A DNA stretch of 64,000 bases from Cognatiyoonia koreensis (GCF_900109295.1 NZ_FOIZ01000001.1:620001-684000); one strand, 5' to 3'. Positions 17,995 through 28,243 are shown, counted from the first letter of the stretch. The notes: generated from the sequence alone by a model not told the origin. Numbers and translations: made by a program.

Positions 17995-20225
17995 GCGGAC
18001 CAATCCTTGCGTTTGACATGAACGCGACGCGCGGTGCCAAGCTGGCCCGTATTGAACCAAAGCAGATTGAGCTGCCCGTGGAAGAGGTTGCCAATGATCC
18101 GGCACCGTCTCCGGCGATCAACCGTTTCAACGAAAAGGCAGACGCGCGGGCAGAAGTGTCCAGCATTTACGCCGGCTTTCTGGGTGTCGAGCTGCAAAAA
18201 TCCGACCTGCTGGAACGGCTGACCATTGATGAAAGCGAAGATCTGGGCAGCGAGGCCATTGCGGCAGCATTGTCAGAGGTTGGATTGATCACCGTGGTCA
18301 ATGACATCCGTCATCCCAAGGCAACTGATTGGCCTGCTTTGGCTGAAATGACATCGGGGCAGGTGGTATTGGTGCTGGCACAGGCGGGCGATACACTGAC
18401 CGTCTACGATACCACCTGCAAAGATAATCGCGCCGAAGTGAGCATGGCGGAATTTCTGCCCTACTTTGGCGGGCGTGTGATCCGGGCGGATATTGCCGTG
18501 CAGGAGCTGACAACCCGACATGCCAAAAAGGGGCAAAAGGCCCATTGGTTCTGGGGCGAAATCTCCAAGTTCCGCCGCATCATCTTTGAGGTCGCGCTTG
18601 GGTCTTTCGTCGCCAACCTTCTGGCCGTCGCGGTCGCCCTGTTTTCGTTGCAGGTTTATGATCGCGTCATTCCTCATCAATCGACCTCGACGCTGATGGT
18701 GCTGGCAATCGGTGCTGGCATTGCATTGTTGCTTGAAGCCTTCCTGCGCATCGCGCGCGCGCGCCTGATGGACGGGGCCGGTCGCCGGATCGAATTGCGT
18801 ATTCAGAACATGCTGATGGACAGACTGCTGGGCATGCAGGCAGGCCGACCGGGGCAATCGCCCTCGAACACCTTTGCAGCTGTCCGCGAATTCAGCTCGA
18901 TCCGTGAGTTCTTTACCGCATCAACCATCGGCACCTTGACCGATTTGCCATTCATCGTTCTGTTTCTGGCGCTTGTCGCGTCGATCGGCGGAAACGTTGT
19001 TTGGGTGTTGTTTATCGGGGGTATCCTGATGGTGCTGCCATCATTCTTTATGCAAAAGAAGATGATGGAGCTCACGCTTGCAACACAGGGCGCTTCGACC
19101 AAGTCGTCGCGCCTGCTGCACGAAGCGATCTACGATGCTGATACGATCAAGTCGCAACGCGGCGAGGAACGGTTCCGCCGGATCTGGGGCGAACTGACAG
19201 CACTTTCTTCGCTCGCGACATCCGAACAGCGCAAGCTGGCCACAACCCTGACCTTCTGGTCACAGGGCGTACAGCAGGCGACTTATGTGTCAGCAGTCGT
19301 CGTCGGGACCTTCATGGTCTTTCAAGGACAATTCACAATCGGGACGATCATCGCGGTGGGCATCCTGACAAGCCGCACGCTGGGACCGCTGACAGGTCTC
19401 GCCGCGACACTGGCGCGCTGGGCGAACGTCAAGGCCGCACTCGACATGCTGGATGATGTCGTGGAAGCGCCGCAGGACATGGAAGAAGAACGCACCTATC
19501 TGCGCCGCGAAAAGATCAAAGGCGCATATGAATTGCGCGAGTTGGGGTATGCCTACGACGAAGAAGGGGCCAAGACGCTCGACATTCCCGCGCTCAGGAT
19601 CGAAGCAGGCCAGCGGATTGCCGTGCTGGGCGCGAACGGGTCGGGCAAATCGACGTTGCTCAAGGTACTGTCCGGTCTGCACCGTCCGACATCGGGCCGT
19701 GTGTTGATCGATGGTGTCGACATGGGGCAGGTGATGGCCCGCGATCTGCGCCGCTCTATCGGGTATCTGAGCCAGGAAGTCCGGCTGTTTGCCGGAACGC
19801 TGCGCGAGAACCTGAACCTGACATTGCTGGAACGTGACGACGAGCGGTTGCTAGCGGCACTTGATTTTTCAGGCCTTGGCCCGTTCGTGCGCAACCACCC
19901 CAAAGGGCTGGATCTTGAAATCCGCGACGGTGGTGAAGGTCTTTCCATCGGGCAACGCCAGTCAATCGGCTGGGCGCGGCTTTGGCTGCAGGACCCGAGC
20001 GTCTGTTTGCTGGATGAACCGACCGCGGCCCTCGATCAGACACTTGAATCCACACTTGTCAGCCGTCTGGAAGAATGGCTGGAAGGGCGCACCGCCGTGA
20101 TCGCCACACACCGCATACCGATCCTGTCTCTAACGACGCGCACGATGATTTTGCAGAATGGCCGCTTGGCCGTTGACGGACCGCGTGACGAGGTCCTCGC
20201 ACATATGAACAAGAAAGCCGGGTAA
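17991..20225 (+). CDS. Type I secretion ABC transporter (permease/ATPase, LapB-like)
   Basis: A 744-residue protein of three parts. Residues about 50-170 form a C39-peptidase-like domain without an evident catalytic Cys (LapB/HlyB-like CLD, used for substrate binding). Residues about 195-480 form the membrane domain with the VALFSLQVYDRVIPHQSTSTL signature of T1SS permeases. Residues about 510-740 are the ATPase with Walker A GANGSGKST (near 547), the ABC signature LSIGQRQS, and Walker B VCLLDEPTAALD. It energises one-step export of the RTX/BapA substrates across both membranes. It is coupled to the tolC gene by a four-base overlap and is followed by the adaptor after 4 bases. Confidence 0.93.
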   Translation: MSGPILAFDMNATRGAKLARIEPKQIELPVEEVANDPAPSPAINRFNEKADARAEVSSIYAGFLGVELQKSDLLERLTIDESEDLGSEAIAAALSEVGLITVVNDIRHPKATDWPALAEMTSGQVVLVLAQAGDTLTVYDTTCKDNRAEVSMAEFLPYFGGRVIRADIAVQELTTRHAKKGQKAHWFWGEISKFRRIIFEVALGSFVANLLAVAVALFSLQVYDRVIPHQSTSTLMVLAIGAGIALLLEAFLRIARARLMDGAGRRIELRIQNMLMDRLLGMQAGRPGQSPSNTFAAVREFSSIREFFTASTIGTLTDLPFIVLFLALVASIGGNVVWVLFIGGILMVLPSFFMQKKMMELTLATQGASTKSSRLLHEAIYDADTIKSQRGEERFRRIWGELTALSSLATSEQRKLATTLTFWSQGVQQATYVSAVVVGTFMVFQGQFTIGTIIAVGILTSRTLGPLTGLAATLARWANVKAALDMLDDVVEAPQDMEEERTYLRREKIKGAYELRELGYAYDEEGAKTLDIPALRIEAGQRIAVLGANGSGKSTLLKVLSGLHRPTSGRVLIDGVDMGQVMARDLRRSIGYLSQEVRLFAGTLRENLNLTLLERDDERLLAALDFSGLGPFVRNHPKGLDLEIRDGGEGLSIGQRQSIGWARLWLQDPSVCLLDEPTAALDQTLESTLVSRLEEWLEGRTAVIATHRIPILSLTTRTMILQNGRLAVDGPRDEVLAHMNKKAG

Positions 20226-20229
20226 GCAC

Positions 20230-21399
20230 ATGGCAACGATTGACGCAGAATTTTCCGGCCAGATGCGTGGCCCCAGCCTGACGATCTGGCTCGTTTTGGC
20301 CACTGTCGGCCTGTTCCTACTCTGGGCCAAGTTCGCGCCGCTCGACGAAATCGTGCGCGCGCAGGGCGAGGTTGTGCCTGCGTCGCGGCCACAGATCATT
20401 CAGAACCTTGAAGGGGGAATCCTTGCAGAGCTTCTGGTGAGCGAAGGCGATGTCGTTCAGGAAGGCGACGTGCTGGCCCGTCTGCGCGGCACGCAGTTTT
20501 CGTCAAATGTCGCCGATCTGGAAGAACAGGTTCTTGCACATGAAATCAAGCGTCTGCGACTTGAAGCGGAAATCAGCGGCATGTTCGATTTTGACGTGCC
20601 CGAACAGATTGCCACGCGCAGCCCGACCATCGTTGCCTCTGAAAAGGCTCTGCTGAGTGCACGCCAGTCCGACTACGTCACCAAGGTTGATGGTGCCCGC
20701 GCCGTGCTGGAAGAAACGCGCCGTGAACTTGCCGCGATGGAAGATATGTATGCCCGCGAAATTGTGGCCCTGATCGAAGTCACTGCAGCGCGCAAGCGCA
20801 ACGCGGATGCTGAAATCAAGTATAACGAGATCATCACCGAAGCAGAGCTTGAGCGCGCTTCGGAATATTCCAAGACCTTGCAGGAACTGGCGTCTCTGAC
20901 GCAGGATTTGCGCACTGCAAACGATCAGCTGTCACGGACAATCATTCGTGCACCCATGCGCGGGATCGTGAACAACCTTGGGGTCACAACCATCGGTGGC
21001 GTCATTCGTCCGGGCGAAGAAATCTTTCAGCTGACTCCTTTGGGTGACGAACTTTTCGTCGAAGCACAGGTAAAACCGGAAGACATCGCCAATGTGGTGC
21101 CTGGCCAGCTCGCCACGATCAAATTCTCGGCTTACGACTACACCGTCTACGGAAGCCTCGAAGGCGAGGTGCAGTTTATCTCTGCTGATACCTTCAAGGA
21201 CGAACGCCGGCAGGACGATCAGGCGCATTACAAGGTTACGTTGCGTGTCGATACAGAAAACCTCGACGCCCGTCAGAGCCAGATCGTGATCCGGCCCGGC
21301 ATGCAAACAACCGTAGAACTGCACACAGGCGAAAAGACCGTTCTGCAGTATCTTACCAAACCGCTTTACCGTGGGGGGGAAGCGTTGCAGGAGCCCTAA
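20230..21399 (+). CDS. HlyD-family type I secretion adaptor
   Basis: A 389-residue membrane fusion protein. It has one N-terminal helix (LTIWLVLATVGLFLLWAKFA), a lipoyl half-motif (VPASRPQIIQNLEGGILAEL, SEGDVVQEGDVL), a long coiled-coil hairpin (about 95-235), and a C-terminal beta barrel with GEEIFQLTPLGDELFVEAQV and VRPGMQTTVE-like signatures. It bridges the ABC transporter and the TolC-like channel in the periplasm. It is the last gene of the T1SS operon and ends 33 bases before a strong terminator. Confidence 0.92.
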   Translation: MATIDAEFSGQMRGPSLTIWLVLATVGLFLLWAKFAPLDEIVRAQGEVVPASRPQIIQNLEGGILAELLVSEGDVVQEGDVLARLRGTQFSSNVADLEEQVLAHEIKRLRLEAEISGMFDFDVPEQIATRSPTIVASEKALLSARQSDYVTKVDGARAVLEETRRELAAMEDMYAREIVALIEVTAARKRNADAEIKYNEIITEAELERASEYSKTLQELASLTQDLRTANDQLSRTIIRAPMRGIVNNLGVTTIGGVIRPGEEIFQLTPLGDELFVEAQVKPEDIANVVPGQLATIKFSAYDYTVYGSLEGEVQFISADTFKDERRQDDQAHYKVTLRVDTENLDARQSQIVIRPGMQTTVELHTGEKTVLQYLTKPLYRGGEALQEP

Positions 21400-21432
21400 G
21401 TTCCAAAGCGCCAAACACCACATTTCCAGAGG

Positions 21433-21462
21433 ACTGCCGCACCTTATGGGTGCGGCAGTTTT
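21433..21462 (+). terminator. Rho-independent terminator of the T1SS operon
   Basis: ACTGCCGCACC (21433-21443) pairs perfectly with GGTGCGGCAGT (21449-21459) around TTATG, followed by TTTT. Confidence 0.9.
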
Positions 21463-21559
21463 CTCAATCGAACACATACGCCCCGACATATCCTCGCTGA
21501 TGTCAAATCCGGGCCATAGTTGCGCACGACAGATTACCTTGTAGCGAGGGATGTGTTAA

Positions 21560-23128
21560 ATGGGCGATCTGTCAGATAAATTGCGCGATGGTTTGGCGCA
21601 GTTCGAGGAACTCGATAAACAATTGGATGCGGCTCTGAAAGAATTGGGTTTACCAGGTATGTCCGATCCGGATCTGGTCGCAAACGACGCGACCGGTCTG
21701 CCGCATGTCATGCAGCTTTGCACATTAGAGCCCGTATCCGAGCGACACACAGCGCTGCGCGCGGCATTCGCGCAAGGTGCGGACCCCAATACGCCTTGCC
21801 CGTGGGGCGCAACGGCGATTGATACGCTTTATACGGATGGCGATGCCGACGGCATTGCGTTGCTACTTGAGAACGGTGCCGATGCGGGAGTCTATCGTTG
21901 GAGTGAAACGCATCTGGCCGTCATCAGGGATGATGCGCAGGCGATCGACCCAGCGCATCTCAAAGCTTGTGACAGGGTTGGTGACACACCCTTTCTGTTG
22001 GCGTGTCGGTTCGCTCGACCGGAAATGGCCACACTGCTTTTTGATTCCAACGCGCTGGAAGAAGCAGCGCGTGTCACGGCGCGGTCTGGGTCTTGCCAGA
22101 TCATGAACTGGTTGTTGTCCAAAGGTGCCGATGTAAATGCGGCATCCCCTGACGGCGCAACACCGCTGTTTCTTGCCATCGAAGCGGGGCACGTTGATTT
22201 GGTCGAACTGCTCTTGAACTCTGGCGCGTCTTTGGAAGCGACGATGGATGCATCTTTTGTTGCGCCTGTCGCGGTAGAACGGTCCGCACGCCTGCAACAA
22301 GTGGTCGATAACATGCTGTCTGCAGTCGCGGATCTGGTGCCACTGCAAGGGGTGCTGCAGCGCAATACGATCTATGATGCAGCCTACGACCCGGCAATCA
22401 TCCGATTGCTAGTCAAATATGGTGCTGACCCCGCGCGCTTTGCAGGCGAGGCATTCAATGCTGCCATCGGTGTCGATCGGAACCCGCCGATCGCGATATC
22501 GCGGGATGAGTTTGCTGCGCAATACCCGGTCAGAAGGGGCCGCACCAACCCGCAACAGGTTGATATGCCGTTCTGGCACGAACAGGTCCGTTCTGGTCGG
22601 ACAGGCGTTCAGGCCAAGACAGAGATCGTCGGGCAAGACGTGGCGGTTGCTGGTCCGGTTTGGTCCTTTCAGCGGGTCGGGCGGACGGCCACCCTGTTGC
22701 CTGATGGTCGCATGGTGCTTGTCGGTGGTGAACATGGGGACCGTCGCGAACCTGATCATTGCATCTACGGTGATGTGACGGTTGTGGGGCCAGATGGCCA
22801 GATCGACCAGTATATCTATCCCGGTGCCGCCTTCCCGCCGACCTGCTTTCACAGCGCGACGTTGTCTGACGAGGGCCTCTGGCTCATTGGCGGGTGTGGT
22901 CTTGGCTACGACAAACAAACCCAGGTGCTTTGGCTCTCGCTGCTTGATTTCTCGATCCACAAGGTCGCGACAACCGGCCAGAGTCCGGGTTTGATCAGTG
23001 GCCATAAGGCGCAGCTGATTGGCGATGCCATTTTAGTCAGTGGCGGCACGCTTGGACCAGCCGCAAAAGCGTCCAAAGGCCGGTTCGTTCTCGATCTTTC
23101 CAGCCGCGTCTGGCACATGGTCAATTGA
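21560..23128 (+). CDS. Ankyrin-repeat and kelch-repeat fusion protein
   Basis: A 522-residue cytosolic-looking protein without signal peptide. Residues about 60-295 contain ankyrin repeats, e.g. LRAAFAQGADPNTPCPWGAT, LLSKGADVNAASPDGATPLF and LAIEAGHVDLVELLLNSGAS. Residues about 368-522 contain at least three kelch-like motifs (TATLLPDGRMVLVGG, HSATLSDEGLWLIGG, HKAQLIGDAILVSGG). Three kelch units are too few for a full propeller, so it may dimerise or be a half-propeller. Both parts are protein-interaction modules, so a scaffold or regulatory role is likely, but no partner is indicated. It lies after the T1SS terminator with its own upstream region, and its end overlaps the convergent GNAT gene by 8 bases. 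Confidence 0.8.
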   Translation: MGDLSDKLRDGLAQFEELDKQLDAALKELGLPGMSDPDLVANDATGLPHVMQLCTLEPVSERHTALRAAFAQGADPNTPCPWGATAIDTLYTDGDADGIALLLENGADAGVYRWSETHLAVIRDDAQAIDPAHLKACDRVGDTPFLLACRFARPEMATLLFDSNALEEAARVTARSGSCQIMNWLLSKGADVNAASPDGATPLFLAIEAGHVDLVELLLNSGASLEATMDASFVAPVAVERSARLQQVVDNMLSAVADLVPLQGVLQRNTIYDAAYDPAIIRLLVKYGADPARFAGEAFNAAIGVDRNPPIAISRDEFAAQYPVRRGRTNPQQVDMPFWHEQVRSGRTGVQAKTEIVGQDVAVAGPVWSFQRVGRTATLLPDGRMVLVGGEHGDRREPDHCIYGDVTVVGPDGQIDQYIYPGAAFPPTCFHSATLSDEGLWLIGGCGLGYDKQTQVLWLSLLDFSIHKVATTGQSPGLISGHKAQLIGDAILVSGGTLGPAAKASKGRFVLDLSSRVWHMVN

Positions 23129-23576
23129 TCGCGCGGGAAAAGCGATCGGGATTGTGCGCCAGCGGGGTGAAGCCACAGGCCAGATAGACCCGCTTCGCTG
23201 CATCATTGTCCGGATCGGTGCCAACCATCAGATAGCTGCAATGCCGTGCACGCGCGTGATCGATCGCCGTGTCGATCAGTTTGCGCCCGACACCGTGGCG
23301 GCGAAGATCATCCACGACAAAAAGATGGTTCAAATCCATCCCGCGCGCGCAGTACTGCAATTTGACAAGAGGGCAAAGCGCGGCATAGCCCACCACCCGG
23401 GTTCCGTGGCATGCCACCAAGACATGTACCCACGGGTGCGATCCGAAAAGATCGCGGTTGAGGTGATCAAGATCAATCTGGGCGACATCCCCGTGATGCG
23501 CTGCGACAGCGGTAATCATCTGGCGCAATTCACCGAGATCGGCGCGTCTTGCAGAGCGGGTGGTGATATGTGGCAT
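23121..23576 (-). CDS. GNAT-family N-acetyltransferase
   Basis: A 151-residue acetyltransferase. The acetyl-CoA loop is LFVVDDLRRHGVGRKLI (about 85-101), with the R-x-x-G-x-G pattern, preceded by the family beta strand VVGYAALCPL and followed by YLACGFTPLA, the usual Y-x-x-x-GF C-terminal motif. The ATG at 23576 gives a normal GNAT N-terminus; an upstream GTG at 23603 is possible. The substrate is unknown. The stop overlaps the convergent ankyrin-kelch gene by 8 bases. Confidence 0.85.
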   Translation of the reverse strand: MPHITTRSARRADLGELRQMITAVAAHHGDVAQIDLDHLNRDLFGSHPWVHVLVACHGTRVVGYAALCPLVKLQYCARGMDLNHLFVVDDLRRHGVGRKLIDTAIDHARARHCSYLMVGTDPDNDAAKRVYLACGFTPLAHNPDRFSRAIN

Positions 23577-23764
23577 GTTCTGGCTTTCGTGTGTGGGCCA
23601 CACAAAGCTACGAACCTCTCCCGCTTTGGTGGCGGCATGGTTTCAGATTTGGGAAATGACTGACGGGCCGCTGCTATGTCGCGCGGCGATAAAATCGCTG
23701 GGTCTGGATTTGGCGATGGGTCATGCCTGCTTCTTTGCCCGGGGCACGCGGCTTGTGTCAAGTT

Positions 23765-24517
23765 TCAAAGCTGGCCACCAACGATTTCAATGGCCTGTCC
23801 ATTAACGCTCCGGGCTGCGTCGCTGCAAAGCCACATCGCCGCGGCAGTGGTCTCATCGATATCCAGCAGCCGTTGATGGCGGTTGCCTTTCGCAATCGCG
23901 GCGATGGCACCGGACTCGTCCGTTTGAAAGCGGCGCATTAGTCCTGGAACCTGCCCGCGCACGATATCGGTATCGACATAACCGGGACAAAGCGCGTTGA
24001 AGGTCACAGGACCGCCCATGAACTCTTCGGACAATCCGCGGATCAGGCCGACAAGTCCGTGTTTGCTCACGGTATATGGAATGGCGTTGCGCAGGCCCTT
24101 GAGCCCTGCGATGGAACTGACGACGATCATCCGACCCGATGTGTCAGGCGGTAAGGTCTCCAGCGCGGCCTGAAGCGTCAGGAACGCCCCGTCAAGGTTG
24201 ATCGCCATCATGCGTCGCCAGCTTTCAAGGCTGGTTTTGCCGAAGGGACCCCCTTCAGCAATGCCGGCATTTGCCACGCAAATGCGGATCGGACCGCGAT
24301 CCTGCGCGGCGGTCGCGATGCCATCCCGTACGGATTTCTCATTCGCAACGTCCATCTGCAGTGCATGGATGCGCGGATGCACAACCGCTTCTAGCACGTC
24401 CTTGCGGCGTCCGGTGATTGTCACGTCTGCTCCTGCATCGGCAAGGGCAAGCGCGATCCCTTTCCCAATGCCGGTGCCGCCACCGGTGACCAATGCATGT
24501 TTTCCTGTGTGTTCCAT
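23765..24517 (-). CDS. SDR-family NAD(P)-dependent oxidoreductase
   Basis: A 250-residue classical short-chain dehydrogenase: cofactor loop TGGGTGIG at 11-18, Asp56 after the strand LQMDVAN, VANAG at 81-85, and catalytic Ser135, Tyr148 and Lys152 (YTVSK). The C-terminal WLCSDAARSVNGQAIEIVGG is the usual closing motif. The glycine-rich loop with a following TGRR suggests NADP(H) preference, but this is only an inference. Resemblance is to 3-hydroxyacyl or hydroxybutyrate dehydrogenase-like members; the substrate cannot be fixed. It stands divergently from the methyltransferase gene, with about 60 bases between their starts. Confidence 0.85.
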   Translation of the reverse strand: MEHTGKHALVTGGGTGIGKGIALALADAGADVTITGRRKDVLEAVVHPRIHALQMDVANEKSVRDGIATAAQDRGPIRICVANAGIAEGGPFGKTSLESWRRMMAINLDGAFLTLQAALETLPPDTSGRMIVVSSIAGLKGLRNAIPYTVSKHGLVGLIRGLSEEFMGGPVTFNALCPGYVDTDIVRGQVPGLMRRFQTDESGAIAAIAKGNRHQRLLDIDETTAAAMWLCSDAARSVNGQAIEIVGGQL

Positions 24518-24580
24518 CAGATCAGCCTAAACCAGCACGGACGCGTGACAAGGGCCGATGGATCGTGCAGGAAAGATCGT

Positions 24581-25057
24581 ATGAAATGGATTGATCTTCC
24601 ACCCGTCTGGCTCGCTCTGTTTGCCCTGTTGACCTATTGGATCGGCACGATGGATCTTTTGACGGAACGGCCCGGTTTCGAATTTCTTGGTATCTGGGTT
24701 GGGCCGAACCGGATCGGCTGGGGTGGGGAATTGCTCATTGCCGCAGGTTTGTTCACCATGTCCGCTGCCATCGTCGAATTGGTCCGGAACCGCACGACGG
24801 TTATTCCGCATCAGGATGCAGATACCTTGGTGCAGTCGGGTATTTTCGCGTTTTCGCGCAATCCGATCTACGTTGGTGACACGCTTGTGCTGGCCGGGCT
24901 TGCAATCATCTGGGGTGCACCCCTAGCGCTTTTTCTGGTGCCTTTGTTTGTCTGGATCATCCGGCAGCGGTTCGTCCTGCCGGAAGAGCAAAGGTTGCAC
25001 GCGAAATTCGGCCAAGCGTTCGACGATTACTGCGATATGACCCGCCGCTGGATCTGA
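24581..25057 (+). CDS. Isoprenylcysteine-methyltransferase-like membrane protein
   Basis: A 158-residue protein with four membrane helices and the ICMT/PEMT-type C-terminal motif: LVQSGIFAFSRNPIYVGDTL followed by EEQRLHAKFGQAFDDYCDMTRRW, where the RNPxY and E-x-x-L-x-x-x-F-G-x-x-(F/Y)-x-x-Y residues bind S-adenosylmethionine. Bacterial members methylate lipids or unknown hydrophobic substrates; prenylated proteins are absent in this group. The start at 24581 has AGGA 8 bases upstream; the longer frame from 24497 would read back over the divergent SDR start. Confidence 0.82.
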   Translation: MKWIDLPPVWLALFALLTYWIGTMDLLTERPGFEFLGIWVGPNRIGWGGELLIAAGLFTMSAAIVELVRNRTTVIPHQDADTLVQSGIFAFSRNPIYVGDTLVLAGLAIIWGAPLALFLVPLFVWIIRQRFVLPEEQRLHAKFGQAFDDYCDMTRRWI

Positions 25058-25104
25058 AACGCCTGTTTGTTGGGGTGTAACACAACGTTGCATCGCTGCC
25101 CTGT

Positions 25105-25132
25105 CTTGCGAAATGATCTTGCGCGCTATAAT
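25105..25132 (+). promoter_or_regulatory. Candidate sigma-70 promoter of pntAB
   Basis: A perfect TATAAT (25127-25132) with TTGCGA (25106-25111, spacing 15) or CTTGCG (25105-25110, spacing 16) upstream, about 40 bases before the pntA start. Confidence 0.5.
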
Positions 25133-25170
25133 CCGACCTTAACCATGCGTCACAAAAAGGGGGACAGCCC

Positions 25171-26745
25171 GTGAAAATCGGTGCGCCAAAGGAGATATTC
25201 GCCGGGGAAGATCGCGTTGCGATGACACCCGCATCCGCGAAAGACCTGCAAAAGCTTGGATACGAATGCGTAATCGAAACGGGGGCAGGTGTTGCCGCCG
25301 GTTTCACGGACGCCGCTTACAAGGAAGCCGGGGTCGCCGTCGTCAAGACCGCAGCCGCGCTTTACAAGGCTGCGGATATCATCGCAAAGGTCCGTCCGCC
25401 CGAGGAGCCTGAAATCAAGCGCCTGCGCGAAGGCCAGACGGTGATTTCGTTCTTCTATCCGGCGCAGAACGAAAAGCTGATGGAAGCCGCCAACAAAAAA
25501 GGCGCAACAGTCATTGCGATGGATATGGTTCCACGTATCAGTCGCGCCCAGAAGATGGACGCGCTATCGTCCATGGCAAATATCGCAGGTTACCGCGCCG
25601 TGATTGAGGCCGGGAATAATTTCGGCCGCTTCTTTACGGGGCAGGTGACGGCAGCTGGTAAAGTGCCACCAGCCAAAGTGCTGGTGATCGGTGCCGGTGT
25701 GGCAGGGCTTGCTGCAATCGGAACTGCAACATCGCTGGGCGCGATCACCTATGCGTTCGACGTACGCCCGGAAGTGGCCGAGCAGGTCGAATCCATGGGG
25801 GCCGAATTCGTCTTCCTCGATTTCGAGGAAGAACAGCAGGACGGGTCGGCGACGGGTGGTTACGCTGCTGTCTCCAGCCCGGAGTTTGCCGCAGCCCAAC
25901 TTGCAAAGTTTCGCGAAATTGCGCCGGATATGGACATTGTCATCACGACAGCGCTGATCCCTGGCCGAGATGCGCCAGAGCTTTGGACCAAGGACATGGT
26001 CGAAAGCATGAAACCGGGTTCGGTGATTGTCGATCTCGCCGCAGAGCGGGGCGGCAATTGCAAGCTGACCGTAAAGGATGAAAAGATCGTGACGGAAAAT
26101 GGTGTGACCATCGTGGGTTACACTGATTTCCCAAGCCGGATGGCGGCGCAATCATCAACCCTTTACGCCACCAACATCCGTCACATGATGTCAGACCTGA
26201 CACCTGAAAAAGGTGGCAAGCCGGTCCATAACATGGATGACGATGTCATCCGGGGCGCGACGGTGACACATAAGAAAGAAATCACGTTCCCGCCGCCGCC
26301 GCCAAAGGTTGCAGCCATCGCAGCGCAGCCAAAGAAGGCCGCACCAAAGGAACTGACCCACGAAGAAAAACGCGCCAACGAAATTGCCGCGTTCAAGCAA
26401 CAAACCCGCAGTCAGGTGACATTGCTGGCCGTGGGTGCCGCCCTCCTTCTTGGGGTCGGGCTTGTTGCACCGGCAAGCTTCATGCAGCACTTCATCGTAT
26501 TTGTGCTGGCCGTTTTTGTCGGCTTCCAGGTGATCTGGAACGTGGCACATTCGCTGCATACACCGCTGATGGCCGTGACCAATGCGATCTCATCGATCAT
26601 CATTCTCGGGGCATTGACCCAGATTGGTTCAGGGTCCGCACTTGTCGTGATTTTGGCGGCCTTGGCGGTCTTCATGACGGGGATCAATATTTTCGGGGGT
26701 TTCCTCGTGACACGGCGCATGCTCGCCATGTTCCAGAAGTCGTAA
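25171..26745 (+). CDS. pntA: NAD(P) transhydrogenase subunit alpha
   Basis: A 524-residue alpha subunit. It holds the NAD-binding dI domain ([62 protein letters not shown]) and four C-terminal membrane helices from about 415. The two are joined by a Pro/Lys/Ala linker with a PPPPP run at about 372-376. In Rhodospirillum the same parts are two proteins (PntAA/PntAB); here they are fused, as in E. coli. The start is GTG at 25171. With PntB it couples proton entry to hydride transfer from NADH to NADP+, supplying NADPH. pntB follows after 12 bases. Confidence 0.96.
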   Translation: MKIGAPKEIFAGEDRVAMTPASAKDLQKLGYECVIETGAGVAAGFTDAAYKEAGVAVVKTAAALYKAADIIAKVRPPEEPEIKRLREGQTVISFFYPAQNEKLMEAANKKGATVIAMDMVPRISRAQKMDALSSMANIAGYRAVIEAGNNFGRFFTGQVTAAGKVPPAKVLVIGAGVAGLAAIGTATSLGAITYAFDVRPEVAEQVESMGAEFVFLDFEEEQQDGSATGGYAAVSSPEFAAAQLAKFREIAPDMDIVITTALIPGRDAPELWTKDMVESMKPGSVIVDLAAERGGNCKLTVKDEKIVTENGVTIVGYTDFPSRMAAQSSTLYATNIRHMMSDLTPEKGGKPVHNMDDDVIRGATVTHKKEITFPPPPPKVAAIAAQPKKAAPKELTHEEKRANEIAAFKQQTRSQVTLLAVGAALLLGVGLVAPASFMQHFIVFVLAVFVGFQVIWNVAHSLHTPLMAVTNAISSIIILGALTQIGSGSALVVILAALAVFMTGINIFGGFLVTRRMLAMFQKS

Positions 26746-26757
26746 GGGGAAAGAAAA

Positions 26758-28191
26758 ATGGAATTCGGATTTACAACAGCGGCTTACGTCGTCGCAGCGA
26801 TCCTCTTTATCCTGTCCCTCGGCGGCTTGTCTGGGCAGGAAAGCGCGAAACGGGCGGTTTGGTACGGTATCGCAGGTATGGCGCTTGCCGTCATCGCGAC
26901 ACTTATCGGGCCGGGGGCAGGCTTCTGGTTGCTCTCGCTCATCCTGATCGCTGGCGGTGGTGCCATCGGCTATGTGCTGGCGACGCGGGTGCAGATGACA
27001 CAGATGCCGGAACTTGTTGCGGCTATGCACAGCCTTGTTGGCCTTGCGGCTGTCTTTGTAGGCTTCATTGCGCATTTCGAAGTCGTGCGTGTCATGGGGC
27101 TGTCGGGCGATGAAACCAAAAATCTCGGGACCTTTGCGGCACTTCTAGCCAAGAAGTCCGTGGTCGAAATCAACATCCTGCGGGTCGAACTGTTCCTTGG
27201 CATTTTCATCGGTGCGATCACCTTTACCGGTTCGGTCATTGCCTACGGAAAGCTGGCCGGCAAGGTTGACAGTGCGGCGACAAAGCTGCCCGGTGGGCAT
27301 CTGCTGAACATCGCAGCGGCAGCTGTCTCTGCGATCTGCCTGATCTGGTATTTCAACTCGGGCGGTTTCTTCCCGCTCTTCCTGATGACGTTGGCCGCGT
27401 TGTTTATCGGCTATCACCTGATCATGGGGATTGGCGGCGCTGACATGCCCGTCGTCGTGTCGATGCTGAACAGCTATTCCGGCTGGGCGGCCGCGGCGAT
27501 CGGGTTCTCGCTTGGCAACGATCTGTTGATCGTGGTCGGCGCGCTTGTCGGGTCTTCCGGTGCGATCCTGTCCTACATCATGTGCAAGGCGATGAACCGG
27601 TCATTCGTCAGCGTGATCCTCGGTGGCTTTGGTGGCCCTGCAGGGGAACAGATGGCAGTCGAGGGCGAACAGATCGCTATTGATGCAGACGGTGTCGCCA
27701 CGGCATTGAATGAGGCCGACAGCGTCATCATCATCCCGGGTTATGGGATGGCCGTCGCGCAGGCACAGACGGCCGTGGCCGACCTGGTGCGCAAACTGCG
27801 GGCCAAGGGCAAGAACGTGCGGTTCGCCATTCACCCTGTTGCCGGGCGTCTGCCCGGGCACATGAACGTGCTGCTTGCCGAAGCCAAGGTGCCATATGAC
27901 ATCGTGATGGAAATGGACGAAATCAACGACGACTTCCCCGATACGGACGTCGCCATCGTGATCGGATCCAACGACATCGTGAACCCGGCAGCGCAGGACG
28001 ATCCCAATAGCCCGATCGCAGGCATGCCGGTTCTGGAATGCTGGAAAGCCAAGCAGGTCTTTGTGTCCAAGCGCGGGCAAGGGACCGGCTATTCCGGCAT
28101 AGAAAACCCGTTGTTCTTCAAAGAGAACACGCGGATGTTTTACGGTGATGCGAAAGCATCGCTCGACAGCCTGCTGCCAAAGATCGACTAG
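26758..28191 (+). CDS. pntB: NAD(P) transhydrogenase subunit beta
   Basis: A 477-residue integral membrane protein with about nine N-terminal helices (dII) and a C-terminal NADP-binding dIII domain starting around 290. Family signatures include [56 protein letters not shown] and [24 protein letters not shown] lies a few bases before the ATG. It forms the NADP(H) site and much of the proton channel of the transhydrogenase. It is the last gene of the operon, followed by a 13-base-pair hairpin. Confidence 0.97.
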   Translation: MEFGFTTAAYVVAAILFILSLGGLSGQESAKRAVWYGIAGMALAVIATLIGPGAGFWLLSLILIAGGGAIGYVLATRVQMTQMPELVAAMHSLVGLAAVFVGFIAHFEVVRVMGLSGDETKNLGTFAALLAKKSVVEINILRVELFLGIFIGAITFTGSVIAYGKLAGKVDSAATKLPGGHLLNIAAAAVSAICLIWYFNSGGFFPLFLMTLAALFIGYHLIMGIGGADMPVVVSMLNSYSGWAAAAIGFSLGNDLLIVVGALVGSSGAILSYIMCKAMNRSFVSVILGGFGGPAGEQMAVEGEQIAIDADGVATALNEADSVIIIPGYGMAVAQAQTAVADLVRKLRAKGKNVRFAIHPVAGRLPGHMNVLLAEAKVPYDIVMEMDEINDDFPDTDVAIVIGSNDIVNPAAQDDPNSPIAGMPVLECWKAKQVFVSKRGQGTGYSGIENPLFFKENTRMFYGDAKASLDSLLPKID

Positions 28192-28212
28192 GCTGAAAAG
28201 CCGCAAGAAACC

Positions 28213-28243
28213 TATGTTGGCGGCGGTCTTCGCCGCCAACATA
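28213..28243 (+). terminator. Hairpin after pntB
   Basis: TATGTTGGCGGCG (28213-28225) pairs perfectly with CGCCGCCAACATA (28231-28243) around GTCTT, 22 bases after the pntB stop. There is no T run, so it may act with Rho or as a stabilising 3' hairpin. Confidence 0.65.
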
